Assembly: GCA_963745665.1 (NCBI GenBank) | Contig: CAVUYE010000002.1 | Coordinates: 62,001-126,000 of the forward strand | Direction of reading: 5' to 3' | Length of the DNA: 64,000 nt | Source of the DNA: Bog-473 sp963745665 | Lineage (GTDB): Bacteria > Actinomycetota > Acidimicrobiia > Acidimicrobiales > RAAP-2 | Part shown: piece by piece, positions 41,554 through 50,218 of the stretch | Numbering within the stretch: the first letter of the stretch is position 1 | Layout: every line of letters begins with the position of its first letter | Program-made: the position numbers and the translations under genes | Notes under the pieces: generated by a model | What the model was told of the DNA's origin: nothing | The model's database searches: none | Seen by the model: only the letters and a program-made list of their open reading frames with translations

Positions 41554-42758
41554 TGTCCCGGATGCAGGAGAGCGCCATTACACCGCCCTCGGCGTCGAAG
41601 CAGATGATCGCCATCGGACGCCGCATGATCACCAACATCCTTGCCGACACGACGGATCTCGGGGATTCGACGTTTGTTGGTGAAGGGTCGGCCTTCACCG
41701 ATCCCCAACGCTTGGACCGTGAACGGGAGATCCTCTTTCGGCGGACGCCCCAGGTGATCGCGTGGGCGGGCGACGTCTCGGAACCGGGGGACATTGTCGC
41801 CCGTGACGTTGCCGGAGTTCCGGTGGTCGTCACCCGTCATCAAGATGGGGAGCTCTCTGCGTTCCTCAATGCGTGCTCCCATCGGGGCATGACGCTCTGC
41901 GATGGTGTCGACAACCGCCGTCGCCTTACGTGCCCGTATCACGGGTGGAACTACGACCTGCAAGGCAATCTGGTCGGCATTCCCAACCGTGATCGCTTTC
42001 CAGGGCTCGATATCGACACGCTCGGGCTTCAGCGGCTTCCGGTCGCCGTTCAGGCCGGGTTGGTGGTGGTGGGCCTCAGACCTGACATGGAGGTGGACGG
42101 GTTCCTCGATCCACTTGGTGAGGACTATGCATGGCTTGGATACGACCGCTACCGCAGCGGATCGGAGCGCGTGCTGCGCAAGGCGGCCAACTGGAAGTTG
42201 ATGATCGATCTCAACAACGAGGCGTATCACGTTCCCTCCCTCCACCGTGAGAGCCTGCTCCCGTTCCTGTCAGACCATTGCGCAGTCGACACGTTCGGAC
42301 CACACAGCCGGATGTGCGTGCCCTTTAAGGGCCTCGAGAAGCTCGCCGACGTGCCGGAGGCGGACTGGCCCGAGCGGCTCGACACCATCATGGTCTCCTG
42401 CATCTACCCCGCCACGGTGCTGATTGATCACATGCAGGGCGGATCCATGCATCGGATTTCACCGGGCACCCACCCAGGCGAGAGCACCGTGCACATGATC
42501 GAGGGCTGTCCGGGGCCCATGGACGCCGAGGCCCGTGCGGGTTGCGAAGAGGTCATGGAGGTGAATCTGAGCATCCTCGACCGCGAGGACTACGTCGCCA
42601 CCGAAGCCTGCCAACGTGGATACACGGGCGGAGCCCGTTCGCTGGTGGGCGGCGTCGGAGAATCGCTCATCGGGCACTGGCACAACACCTGGGATGCTGC
42701 GCTTTTCGCCCCTCCGAGCGATTCATCGCCTCGCTACGGCACTACGTACACGTCGTAG
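41553..42758 (+). CDS. Rieske [2Fe-2S] aromatic-ring-hydroxylating oxygenase, large subunit
   Basis: Up to 401 aa. The start is unclear: ATGs at 41553, 41562, 41604 and 41625 are all possible, and family proteins usually begin near the last two (TNILADTTDLGDS). Rieske ligands: CSHRGMTLC and CPYHGW. Mononuclear iron site: NNEAYHVPSLHRESLLPF (two His) with a later acidic residue. It would oxygenate an aromatic or related ring with electrons from a separate reductase and ferredoxin not present here. The last dozen codons run into the antisense of the rhamnosidase gene, so the natural end may have been altered by a junction near 42.73 kb. Confidence 0.85.
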   Translation: MSRMQESAITPPSASKQMIAIGRRMITNILADTTDLGDSTFVGEGSAFTDPQRLDREREILFRRTPQVIAWAGDVSEPGDIVARDVAGVPVVVTRHQDGELSAFLNACSHRGMTLCDGVDNRRRLTCPYHGWNYDLQGNLVGIPNRDRFPGLDIDTLGLQRLPVAVQAGLVVVGLRPDMEVDGFLDPLGEDYAWLGYDRYRSGSERVLRKAANWKLMIDLNNEAYHVPSLHRESLLPFLSDHCAVDTFGPHSRMCVPFKGLEKLADVPEADWPERLDTIMVSCIYPATVLIDHMQGGSMHRISPGTHPGESTVHMIEGCPGPMDAEARAGCEEVMEVNLSILDREDYVATEACQRGYTGGARSLVGGVGESLIGHWHNTWDAALFAPPSDSSPRYGTTYTS

Positions 42759-45364
42759 GTCGCCCCGCCCACGACAGAGATGGGCAGAGATGTGGCGCCG
42801 GGAGCCACTGTGATCGCCTTCTTGGAGCCACGACCCGAAGGGGCCTTGGTCGTCACGACCGTTACGACTGCACCGGTCCGGGGTACCGGCACCGTCAGGG
42901 TGCCGGTGGTTCGACTCGGCGCGGTCGCCTGCAGGGCGAAGCGGCCTGACGAGGGCTGCTGGGCCCAGCGAACCTCAATCGTGCCGTGTGGCGTGGGGAC
43001 ATTGCCCTCGGCCCACGAGAGGGAGCCCGGGTGGGGGTCGACCGACCAGTTGTCGAAGCGTGCCGCGGTCGGCAGAACTCCGAGGACGTAGGAGGACAGA
43101 TCGGCCGTGGCCCCCGAGGACCAACCGTGCGCCAGGCTCGTCTCGTCGCCAAAACCGGGAGCACCGTTTGGCCCGACCAGCTCCCAGTCGGCCCCGGTGT
43201 AGTCCGGCCCTGGAGCGTCCATGTAGCCCCAGAGTTTCTGGAGCAGGGAGAGGGCGGAGGCGGTGTCACCGCTGGCGAAGAGGGCGCGCACCTCGTCGTT
43301 GGTAACGAACGGGCTGACTCCGTTTTGCAGCCCGGCATTGGCGGTGAACGCCAGCGAGCCGTAGGGCGTCGGCGGCAGCGTCTTGGCCAGCGCGGCGAGA
43401 ATGGCCGCGTCCTGTCCCGTCGGGGCCACGCCGAAGAGCACGGCGAGGGAGTTGCCGTCCTGGTCCACGGCGGCCGGCTGCTGGTCGGACAATTCGTAGA
43501 GCCCGGTGGAGGGATCGAAGAGGTATCGGTTAATCGCCGTCCGGAGACTTGCCGCCTCCTGTCGGTAGGAGGAGGCCTGGTCGGTTTGCCCGAGCGCATC
43601 GGCCATCAGGGCGGCATCGGTCACGGTCTCGAAGTAGATGTCGTTGTAGTAGGTGACCGCCCCGGAATGGCTCCCGTTGTAGTAGTCCCAGTCCTGTCCG
43701 TCCTCCGAGTTGGTGACGAGCAGCCCGCGCCCGTCGACCAGTGACGCGTTGTAGGCCAGCTCACGAGTGATGACCGGCCATTCGGCCCGGACGAAGGCGA
43801 GGTCACCGGTGTAGAGGTAGTAGGTGGCGATGTTGTCGACCTCGTCCATGGAGTACGAAGTCGAGTAGGTCGATCCGCTCTGGGGGAACGTGGCCAACGG
43901 AGCCGTCGGGTTGACGTTCGTGCCTGTCTCGCCGTCGGCTACCTGGTAGCTGCCGAGGAGCTGGAGCGAGCCCCGCGCGTAGTCGTCGGCTCCGGTTGTG
44001 TAAAGCACGTTCGGGGTCTCCACGCCGAGGTCACCACTCCAGACCACGCGATCACGCTTGGCGCCGTCCATGATCACGGGCAGGGGATCGGAGGTCACGA
44101 TGTCGGAGCCGCTGAAGTCACTCAGTGCCGAGCGGTCCGACAGGCTGTTGGCATAGAGGGTCGCTCCCGTCGGGCTGGTGACGTCGAGGTCCCGGAAAAC
44201 GGCAGAGGATCCCAGTTCGGCGAACCCGACCGAACCCTTCCCGTAGACGGAGGTCCCGGCCGGCAGCGCATCGGTGTCGAAGGAGGCAACCTGACGGCCG
44301 TCGAGAGAGGTGGTGATGGTGCTACCCGAGACATGGGTCGTGACGTGGTGCCAGGCCGCGGCGTCGAACGACTTGGGGAGGACCACCTGGCCGATGGTGG
44401 CAAACTCGGTGGGACCGAGCGCGATCTCAATCAGGGAGTTCGAGGTGCCCGTCCCCGAGGCGGTGTGGTGCAGGACGAGCAGATAGCCCGACGACGTCGA
44501 CGAGGCCCGCACCAGCCAGCCGGCCTGGTTGTCCACGACGCGGGCGTCGAAGGACATGGTGTAGTCGGTCCAGCCAACGCCTTGACGCAGGATGCCGACG
44601 GTTCCCATCACGGCGTGGAGCGCCCCCGCCTCAATCGTCCAGGCTGAGGGCGCCGCATTAGGCGGCAGCTCGTCGAGCTGGGTGGTGTAGGCGCCGTCGT
44701 ACCAGATGCGATCGAGCTCAGGTGAGCTCGAGTCGAACCAACCGGGGTAGTCCTTCGCCGTGGCCCGGACGGCGGTGAACCGGATGCCGATCGACGTGAG
44801 GGTCACCCGGCCCGGGGAGGTGAGACTGATCCGCTCGTAGCGCTCGCCGCCCTGGATGGTCCCCGTCGTGAGCGTCCCGGAACTGCCCACGATCAGGTCG
44901 TCGAACCTGTTGGGATCGCCGGTCGGGCTGTTCGGTGGCGTTTGGTCGCCTTGGGGTCCGAGGTACTGCAGACCCTCGCTGTAGGCGGAATGCAGCAAGG
45001 GCGTTCCGGATGCCGACTGCACGACGAAGTACGGGATGCCACCGACGTCCTGGCCGTAGTCCACGACCATCACGGGAGACCGTCCCCCCGGCGTCATCGT
45101 CAGGGTGGCCCGCCCCACGCCTGATCCGACGAGCGTCGCGGCGCCACTGACCGACCCGGCCGTGCTGACGATGTGCACCGGATGGACATCGGGTGCCTTC
45201 GGCGCCATGACGAAGCGCTGCCAGTCGGGATGGACGGGCCACTGCGGAGCTTGCGAGACGATGGTCGCCGGCGCGGCCGCCCGCACGCCCGTCGCGACAG
45301 CGCTCAGCAAGGCGACGAGCACCAACGAGGCACGGACATAGTGACGGAGGTGCGCTCGTAGCAT
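42734..45364 (-). CDS. Secreted alpha-L-rhamnosidase-like glycoside hydrolase (GH78) with LamG-like insert
   Basis: 876 aa from the ATG at 45364 (a start 17 codons upstream is possible). Signal peptide about residues 8-30 (RASLVLVALLSAVATGVRAA). After a beta domain comes an inserted concanavalin-like module (about 215-385: AWTIEAGALHAVMGTVG, WHHVTTHVSGSTITTSLDG). The catalytic (alpha/alpha)6 part carries DGAKRDRVVWSGDLGVETP, which corresponds to the GH78 D-x-x-x-R-D-x-x-x-W-x-GD motif with the acidic catalytic residues. LAHGWSSGATADLSSYVLG and a small beta domain close the protein. It should remove rhamnose or a similar sugar from glycans outside the cell. It overlaps the oxygenase by 25 bases (convergent). 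Confidence 0.83.
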   Translation of the reverse strand: MLRAHLRHYVRASLVLVALLSAVATGVRAAAPATIVSQAPQWPVHPDWQRFVMAPKAPDVHPVHIVSTAGSVSGAATLVGSGVGRATLTMTPGGRSPVMVVDYGQDVGGIPYFVVQSASGTPLLHSAYSEGLQYLGPQGDQTPPNSPTGDPNRFDDLIVGSSGTLTTGTIQGGERYERISLTSPGRVTLTSIGIRFTAVRATAKDYPGWFDSSSPELDRIWYDGAYTTQLDELPPNAAPSAWTIEAGALHAVMGTVGILRQGVGWTDYTMSFDARVVDNQAGWLVRASSTSSGYLLVLHHTASGTGTSNSLIEIALGPTEFATIGQVVLPKSFDAAAWHHVTTHVSGSTITTSLDGRQVASFDTDALPAGTSVYGKGSVGFAELGSSAVFRDLDVTSPTGATLYANSLSDRSALSDFSGSDIVTSDPLPVIMDGAKRDRVVWSGDLGVETPNVLYTTGADDYARGSLQLLGSYQVADGETGTNVNPTAPLATFPQSGSTYSTSYSMDEVDNIATYYLYTGDLAFVRAEWPVITRELAYNASLVDGRGLLVTNSEDGQDWDYYNGSHSGAVTYYNDIYFETVTDAALMADALGQTDQASSYRQEAASLRTAINRYLFDPSTGLYELSDQQPAAVDQDGNSLAVLFGVAPTGQDAAILAALAKTLPPTPYGSLAFTANAGLQNGVSPFVTNDEVRALFASGDTASALSLLQKLWGYMDAPGPDYTGADWELVGPNGAPGFGDETSLAHGWSSGATADLSSYVLGVLPTAARFDNWSVDPHPGSLSWAEGNVPTPHGTIEVRWAQQPSSGRFALQATAPSRTTGTLTVPVPRTGAVVTVVTTKAPSGRGSKKAITVAPGATSLPISVVGGATYDVYVVP

Positions 45365-45436
45365 GTGCGTGTCCCTCGACTCCCGGCTGACGTGCGTGAA
45401 CGGGCGGTTTGGCATTGTTATGTGTGAGCGATCAAG

Positions 45437-46769
45437 TCACTTGACGCGGAATAGGCGCCAACTCCCGGGGACGCCCTTCAGCTCGTATTCGCCGCGATCC
45501 TGAAACTCGATGCCCGAGCCAACGACGAGATCCTTGACGGTGCTCGACACAAGGACCTCGTTCGGTGATGCCAAAGAACCAATCCGAGCGGCGATGTGGA
45601 CTGCGAGGCCGCCCAGATCGTCGCCTCTCACCTCGCCTCTCACCGGTGTGGAGACCCAAGCGCAGCTCGATATCGAGGGCTCGGGTGGCGTCGACGATCA
45701 CCTGGCCACAACGGATAGCTCGAGCCGGACCATCGAATGAAGCGACGAAGCCGTCTCCCGTCGTATTGACCTCCCGGCCTCGGAATATCCGGAGTTGTTC
45801 GCGGACAATTTGATCATGGCGATCCAACAGAGACCGCCACCGTTGATCACCCAGTGATGCTGCGCGCTCAGTTGATCCGACGATATCGGTGAAGAGTACA
45901 GAGACCAACACCCGGTCGATGCCGGTTACCGGTCTCGCACCGGTCAAGAACTCGGCCACTTCGTCGAAGATCACGTCCCGCTGGCTGAAGATCAACATGT
46001 CGTTGCCCGGCAGCGCGACGAAATTGGATCCCTCAATGTGCTCGGCCAGATAACGCCCATGAGCAATTGGAAGAAAGCTTGGATTGTCGGCGCTCAAGAC
46101 CAGTGTCGGCGCGCGGAGGAGCGGGAGCACCGGGCGAACATCGAGGTTGCGAAGCAGGTAGTCGTACTGTGCCGCCGCGGTTCTCGGAGTGACCGACGAC
46201 CGGAAGAGCCGGGCAAGGGCATCGCGGCGAACTGGGTCTTCCGCGCCGGCCGCACCAGCAAGCGAGAGGAACTCCGGCGTACCCCAGTGGGTCCGGAGGA
46301 ACTCGATAACGAAATCGAGTGCCTCAGGTGTAAAACCGATCGGATAATCGTCAGCGATCAGATATCGGGCGGTGGTATTGCACAGCACTAGGGAATCGAC
46401 CCGTTCGGGATGTGCAGCGGCGTAGAGGATCGCGATCGGGCCAGCGTCGACCGTCGCGAGGATGGATGTCTGCTCGGACCCGACCGCGTTGAGGACGGTC
46501 TCGATGTCTTCTGTCCATTCCTCCCACGTTGGTATGGCGTTACGCGGCACGCCGTCAGATGACCCTGTGCCTCGTCGATCGAGAAGGATCAGGCGGCGTA
46601 GCGAAGCCAGCCGTCTGAGGAAGTCGGCAATGTCTGGGTCCTCCCACGCCATCTCGACGTTGCTGCCGAGTCCGATGAAGAAGAGGAGGTCGGAGGGTCC
46701 CTCTCCGAGGACCTGGTAGGCAACGTCAGCATCCCCGATGGCCACGTACTTAGTGTCTGGACGGCTCAT
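45437..46769 (-). pseudogene. Alpha/beta hydrolase - class III adenylate cyclase fusion, split by a one-base insertion
   Basis: From ATG 46769. Residues about 8-275 are an alpha/beta hydrolase (ILLDRRGTGSSDG, then a nucleophile elbow reading TVDAGPIA without the usual Ser, and LPGNDMLIF near the missing His), so this half may be inactive. Residues 290 on start a cyclase domain: VLFTDIVGSTERAASLGD (metal Asp) and NTTGDGFVASFDGPARAI. The frame breaks at LGLHTGE: the remaining VRGDDLGGLAVHIAARIGSLASPNEVLVSS to RLFRVK is one frame over. One extra G within a 12-base tandem duplication (GGTGAGAGGCGA twice, 45630-45645) explains it. Confidence 0.8.
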
Positions 46770-46971
46770 GGGACAAGAAGTCTGACCTGTGATCCAGCTC
46801 AATGCTGGAGGGCTTCCTCGGCGAAGCTTCGTGCGGCACTGTCCAGAGTCCTCGCTGCAGAAGACATCGCATACGTCCCCATACGAAATAGGCACAACGG
46901 AGCTACCCGCCAGCCTGAAGATCCTTGCGCGTTATGGGATATTTAGTCGTGTGGCCTTGACGCCGCTTTGC

Positions 46972-47421
46972 TCAAGAGCGTGTCACGTTGTCAATGATGG
47001 TCAGGAGCGCCCGATTGAGATTCTGGCGCTCGTCGCTCGTCAGGCCGCTCAAGAGGCGTGCCTCCAACTCCCGGACCTGACTGCTCACGGCACTCCGTTT
47101 CCTGGTGCCAGTGCGGGTCAGGTACGCGTTGAGGATGCGGGCATTCGTGGGGTTCGGGCGACGTTCGACCAGGCCGGTCGACTCGAGCTGCTTGAGCACC
47201 TCGTTCATGGATTGCGGGGTCACGAACGCCCGCCGGGCGAGGTCGGCATTAGCCAGGCCTGGCGTTTCGGCCAGGAAGGACAGGACGACATACTGGGGGA
47301 TGCCGAGGCCGTGCGCGGAGACGATCTCCTCTAGGCGGACGTGAATGGCGGCTTGTGCTCGTTTGATGAGGTAGCCGGACATCTCCTCGGTCCTCGGTTC
47401 CGGCTCGTCAATGGCTCCCAT
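46972..47421 (-). CDS. MarR-family regulator
   Basis: 149 aa. Winged helix: LGIPQYVVLSFLAETPGLANADLARRAFVTPQSMNEVLKQLESTGLVERRPNP, in pieces LANADLARRAFVTPQSMNEV and LKQLESTGLVERRPNP, with the wing and NAYLTRTG after it. It begins divergently from the VOC-fold gene. Two perfect inverted copies of a 17-base palindrome lie between. It most likely represses itself and the VOC gene and is released by a small aromatic or electrophilic ligand (inference). The 200 bases between it and the cyclase gene show nothing clear. Confidence 0.93.
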   Translation of the reverse strand: MGAIDEPEPRTEEMSGYLIKRAQAAIHVRLEEIVSAHGLGIPQYVVLSFLAETPGLANADLARRAFVTPQSMNEVLKQLESTGLVERRPNPTNARILNAYLTRTGTRKRSAVSSQVRELEARLLSGLTSDERQNLNRALLTIIDNVTRS

Positions 47422-47435
47422 CGGGTTCCTTTACT

Positions 47436-47474
47436 TATCAGGTACCCTGATATAGGTTATCAGGGTACCTGATA
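47436..47474. promoter_or_regulatory. Paired MarR operators
   Basis: TATCAGGTACCCTGATA (47436-47452) and its reverse complement TATCAGGGTACCTGATA (47458-47474), each a perfect 7-base-arm palindrome with a 3-base centre. Centres are 22 bases apart. They cover the whole divergent promoter region. Confidence 0.85.
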
Positions 47475-47490
47475 CTAACAAGGAGGAACC

Positions 47491-47847
47491 ATGAAGACCA
47501 TTGGACCAAGCTTCATCGCCCTACAGGTGAGTGACCTCGAGACTTCGGCCCGCTTCTACACCGAGGAGTTGGGACTCGATCGCGCGGCACAGAGCCCACC
47601 CGGGGCGGTCGTGTTTGCCACGACACCTATCCCGTTCGCCCTCCGTGTGCCCTCAGTGGACCTCTCGGAAGTCGAGCACCTGGGCTGGGGCGTCGCACTC
47701 TGGCTCAAGGCGGACGATCCCAGCGCCCTTCACGACAAGCTGGCCGAGGCCGGCGTCGCCATCGTCACGCCCCCCTTCGAGGGTCCGTTCGGGCTGACCT
47801 TCGCCTTCGAGGATCCCGATGGCTACATCATCACGATCCATGGCTGA
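47491..47847 (+). CDS. VOC (glyoxalase/bleomycin-resistance) family protein
   Basis: 118 aa, a single VOC unit. ALQVSDLETSARFYTEELGL at the N terminus and FTFAFEDPDGYIITIHG-like LTFAFEDPDGYIITIH at the C terminus carry the usual metal Glu and strand pattern. AAGGAGG lies 4 bases before ATG 47491. Such proteins bind drugs or isomerise small molecules. Control by the divergent MarR is very likely from the operators. Its last codons overlap the start of the DNA glycosylase gene by 8 bases. Confidence 0.9.
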   Translation: MKTIGPSFIALQVSDLETSARFYTEELGLDRAAQSPPGAVVFATTPIPFALRVPSVDLSEVEHLGWGVALWLKADDPSALHDKLAEAGVAIVTPPFEGPFGLTFAFEDPDGYIITIHG

Positions 47848-48788
47848 TGGGTCCGGCGGTATCTCGCATGCGGATGGGGGAACATTTGAGGTCGGGTACA
47901 CGGGACCGTTCTCCTTGGCGGCGAGCATCCGATTCCTCGAGGGCTTCACCCCTGCCGGGTACGAAAGCTCCTCTCCGAACCACCTCGATCTCGCCTTCTG
48001 TGCCGGACCGCTGTGGCACCCCGTCGCCGTCCGAGTGGCAGAACGAGCCGGAAAGGTGATCGGGTCGTTCGTAGGAGATGTCAGTCCCGAAGCCGTTGCA
48101 TCCAACGTCGCTCGTATTCTCTCGCTCGACGTCGATGCACGGGAGTTCCCCGACGTCGGACAGCGAGACGACGTTGTGGCGGGACTCCAAGCGAAGTACC
48201 CGGGCCTGCGCCCAGTCTGCTTCTGGACCCCGTATGAGGCAGCTTGTTGGGCGGTCATCGGGCACCGGATCCGCATGATCCAGGCCGCCGCCGTCAAGGC
48301 GAAGATGGCACAGCAGCTCGGGCACGCGATGGTGCTCGCTGGAGCAACGCTGTTCTGCCTTTCCTTCCCCGCAGCGACTGGTCGATCTCGAGGGATTTCC
48401 CGGACTCTCGGGTCGCAAGCCTGAGTGGTTACGCGGGATCGCTCGAGCTGCCCTCGATGGCAGGCTCGATCCAGAAGCGCTGCGGGCGCTCCCGCGCTCC
48501 GAGGCAATCGACCAACTCAAGGAACTCGGCGGGATCGGCGACTTCTCCGCGGAGTTGATCCTGCTGAGGGGCGCCGGCGACCCCGACTGGGCACCACGAC
48601 ACGAGCCACGACTCATCAGCGCCATGAAGTTGGCGTACGACCGTGCCCATTTGGACGATGACGAAGTCGTTGTCATCACTTCAGGCTGGGCGCCCTATCG
48701 AACGTGGGTCTCGTTGCTGCTGCGGGTCAACCTAGAGGACTCGACCCACGAGATCTCGGGCGCTCGTCGGCGAGCAGCCCGCGGATAG
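47840..48788 (+). pseudogene. AlkA-type DNA-3-methyladenine glycosylase split by a one-base insertion
   Basis: Starts at ATG 47840 inside the VOC stop region. The first frame gives FSLAASIRFLEGFTPAGYE and FWTPYEAACWAVIGHRIRMIQAAAVKAKM (the AlkA-like sequence before the helix-hairpin-helix). It then leaves frame near 48352-48357. The other frame continues FPSPQRLVDLEGFPGLSGRK, LKELGGIGDFSAELILLRGAGDPD (HhH-GPD with the catalytic Asp) to the stop at 48788. Deleting the T of TTCTGCC joins both into one protein of about 315 aa. Removes alkylated bases; VOC plus AlkA under one MarR would suit a response to alkylating or oxidising toxins (inference). Confidence 0.8.
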
Positions 48789-48796
48789 GCCAGTGT

Positions 48797-49333
48797 TCAG
48801 CCACTCCTGAGCCACGGGGGTGGAGGGCGCTTGGCGCGTACCGGGGCCAGGTGGACGAGCGCGTTATAAGTCACCAAGGCGATTGCCAAGTGCATACACA
48901 TCAGCACTGCCACCGCATTGGCCGGCTGACCCTGCGCCAGAACGTAGAGGTCAGGAAGGAAGAGGACAAGCGTTACTGCGACGGCCAATCTGAAGAAGAG
49001 CCACCTCGGCTCAGACGAGATGCGGGTGACGATGGGCCAGGCGACACAGGCGATGATGACGCCGATAATGGTCAGCTTCGAATAGTCACTGAAGCGAAAA
49101 TGACTGTAGCCCTTCGTGGAGGGAAATGCAGCCTCGCCTATGGCGACCAAGGCGGCGTCGGCTACAAGCGACCCAACCAAAGACACTTCCGTGGCGAGCA
49201 CGACGCGGGAACGCAAAGGCTGCCGGTGGGTAGGGGAGAAGTCGACCTTCACAAGATGCAAGGCCCGGCTAAGAATCGTGTCGGGGTGCAATGCCCTCCT
49301 CTCCCGGTGCGTCCCAATCAATGACAGGCTCAT
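48797..49333 (-). CDS. Hypothetical membrane protein with four helices
   Basis: 178 aa from ATG 49333 (a start 15 codons upstream is possible). After a soluble N-terminal part come four membrane segments (about residues 45-65, 84-104, 117-138 and 143-165), with RISSEPRWLFFRLAVAVTLVLFLPDLYVL in the middle. It looks like small actinobacterial membrane proteins without assigned function. It lies 124 bases downstream of the dprE2 end on the same strand, and could be the last gene of that run. Confidence 0.65.
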   Translation of the reverse strand: MSLSLIGTHRERRALHPDTILSRALHLVKVDFSPTHRQPLRSRVVLATEVSLVGSLVADAALVAIGEAAFPSTKGYSHFRFSDYSKLTIIGVIIACVAWPIVTRISSEPRWLFFRLAVAVTLVLFLPDLYVLAQGQPANAVAVLMCMHLAIALVTYNALVHLAPVRAKRPPPPWLRSG

Positions 49334-49456
49334 CCGGCAACCCCGCCGCGTGGTCCGGATAATTTGGTGGTGTATCACGCCCCGCTGTGCGACTCGTTGC
49401 CGTCAAGATACCGAGGAATGATCGCCACGTTGATGGCAGGTTGTCGATGTCAATCC

Positions 49457-50218
49457 TCAGCCCGGCAAGCGGCGCCACAGTGACCACGGGAGGAGACGAA
49501 GTGCCGAGAACACCCACTTGAGTGCGCTCGGCGACCAGATCACCGTCTGACCACGTGTGAGGCCTCCTGCAATGTCGGAAGCAACCCGGGAAGCATCGAT
49601 GGCGAAGGGCGCAGGAGAGCGGCCGGCCGTCATCTTGGTACGAACGAAGCCGGGTCGGACGATGTGCATGGAGACGCCGGTGCCACGAAGGGCTTCGCAC
49701 AGCCCTAAGGCGAAGCCGTCGAGCCCCGCTTTGGCCGCGCCGTAGACGAAGTTGGAGCGGCGGACTCGGAAGCCGGCCACGGAGGACAGTACGACGATGC
49801 GCCCATGGCCCTGCCGCCTGAGCTGATCCGCCGCCACCGACAGCGCCGCCGCCGGCCAGGTGAGGTTGACCGTCATCATGCGGGCAATCCGGTGAGGGTC
49901 GACCTCGTCGACCTCCTGACGTCCGAGCTCCCCCACGGCCACGATGACCAGGTCTACAGCCTCGGCTGCCGCTTCGAAGCACCGCATGACGGTTTTATCG
50001 ACGTCGTCGAGCCTGCTGGCGTCGAACACCACGGTCCTGACCCGCGCCACGCTGTGACCCAAGTCCTTCGCCGCCTGCTCGAGCGCCACTCGGTCGCGTC
50101 CGGCGAGGACAACAGATCTGCCGCGATCCGCGGCGAGCAGAGCGACAACCTCGCGAGCGATGTCCGAGGTCCCGCCGAGGACGACGACCGACTGGGGGTG
50201 ACCGAACGCGTCGTTCAT
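49457..50218 (-). CDS. dprE2: Decaprenylphosphoryl-2-keto-ribose reductase DprE2
   Basis: 253 aa, nearly the length of the mycobacterial protein. NADH-dependent SDR that reduces the 2-keto intermediate to decaprenylphosphoryl-arabinose. Marks: VVVLGGTSDIAREVVALLAA (GGTSDI loop typical of DprE2), IVAVGELG, VVLSSVAGFRVRRSNFVYGAAKAGLDGF with Ser and YxxxK, and HIVRPGFVRTKMTAG. The C terminus WSPSALKWVFSALRLLPWSLWRRLPG is the hydrophobic tail also seen in relatives. Its ATG overlaps the dprE1 stop by four bases. Confidence 0.92.
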   Translation of the reverse strand: MNDAFGHPQSVVVLGGTSDIAREVVALLAADRGRSVVLAGRDRVALEQAAKDLGHSVARVRTVVFDASRLDDVDKTVMRCFEAAAEAVDLVIVAVGELGRQEVDEVDPHRIARMMTVNLTWPAAALSVAADQLRRQGHGRIVVLSSVAGFRVRRSNFVYGAAKAGLDGFALGLCEALRGTGVSMHIVRPGFVRTKMTAGRSPAPFAIDASRVASDIAGGLTRGQTVIWSPSALKWVFSALRLLPWSLWRRLPG

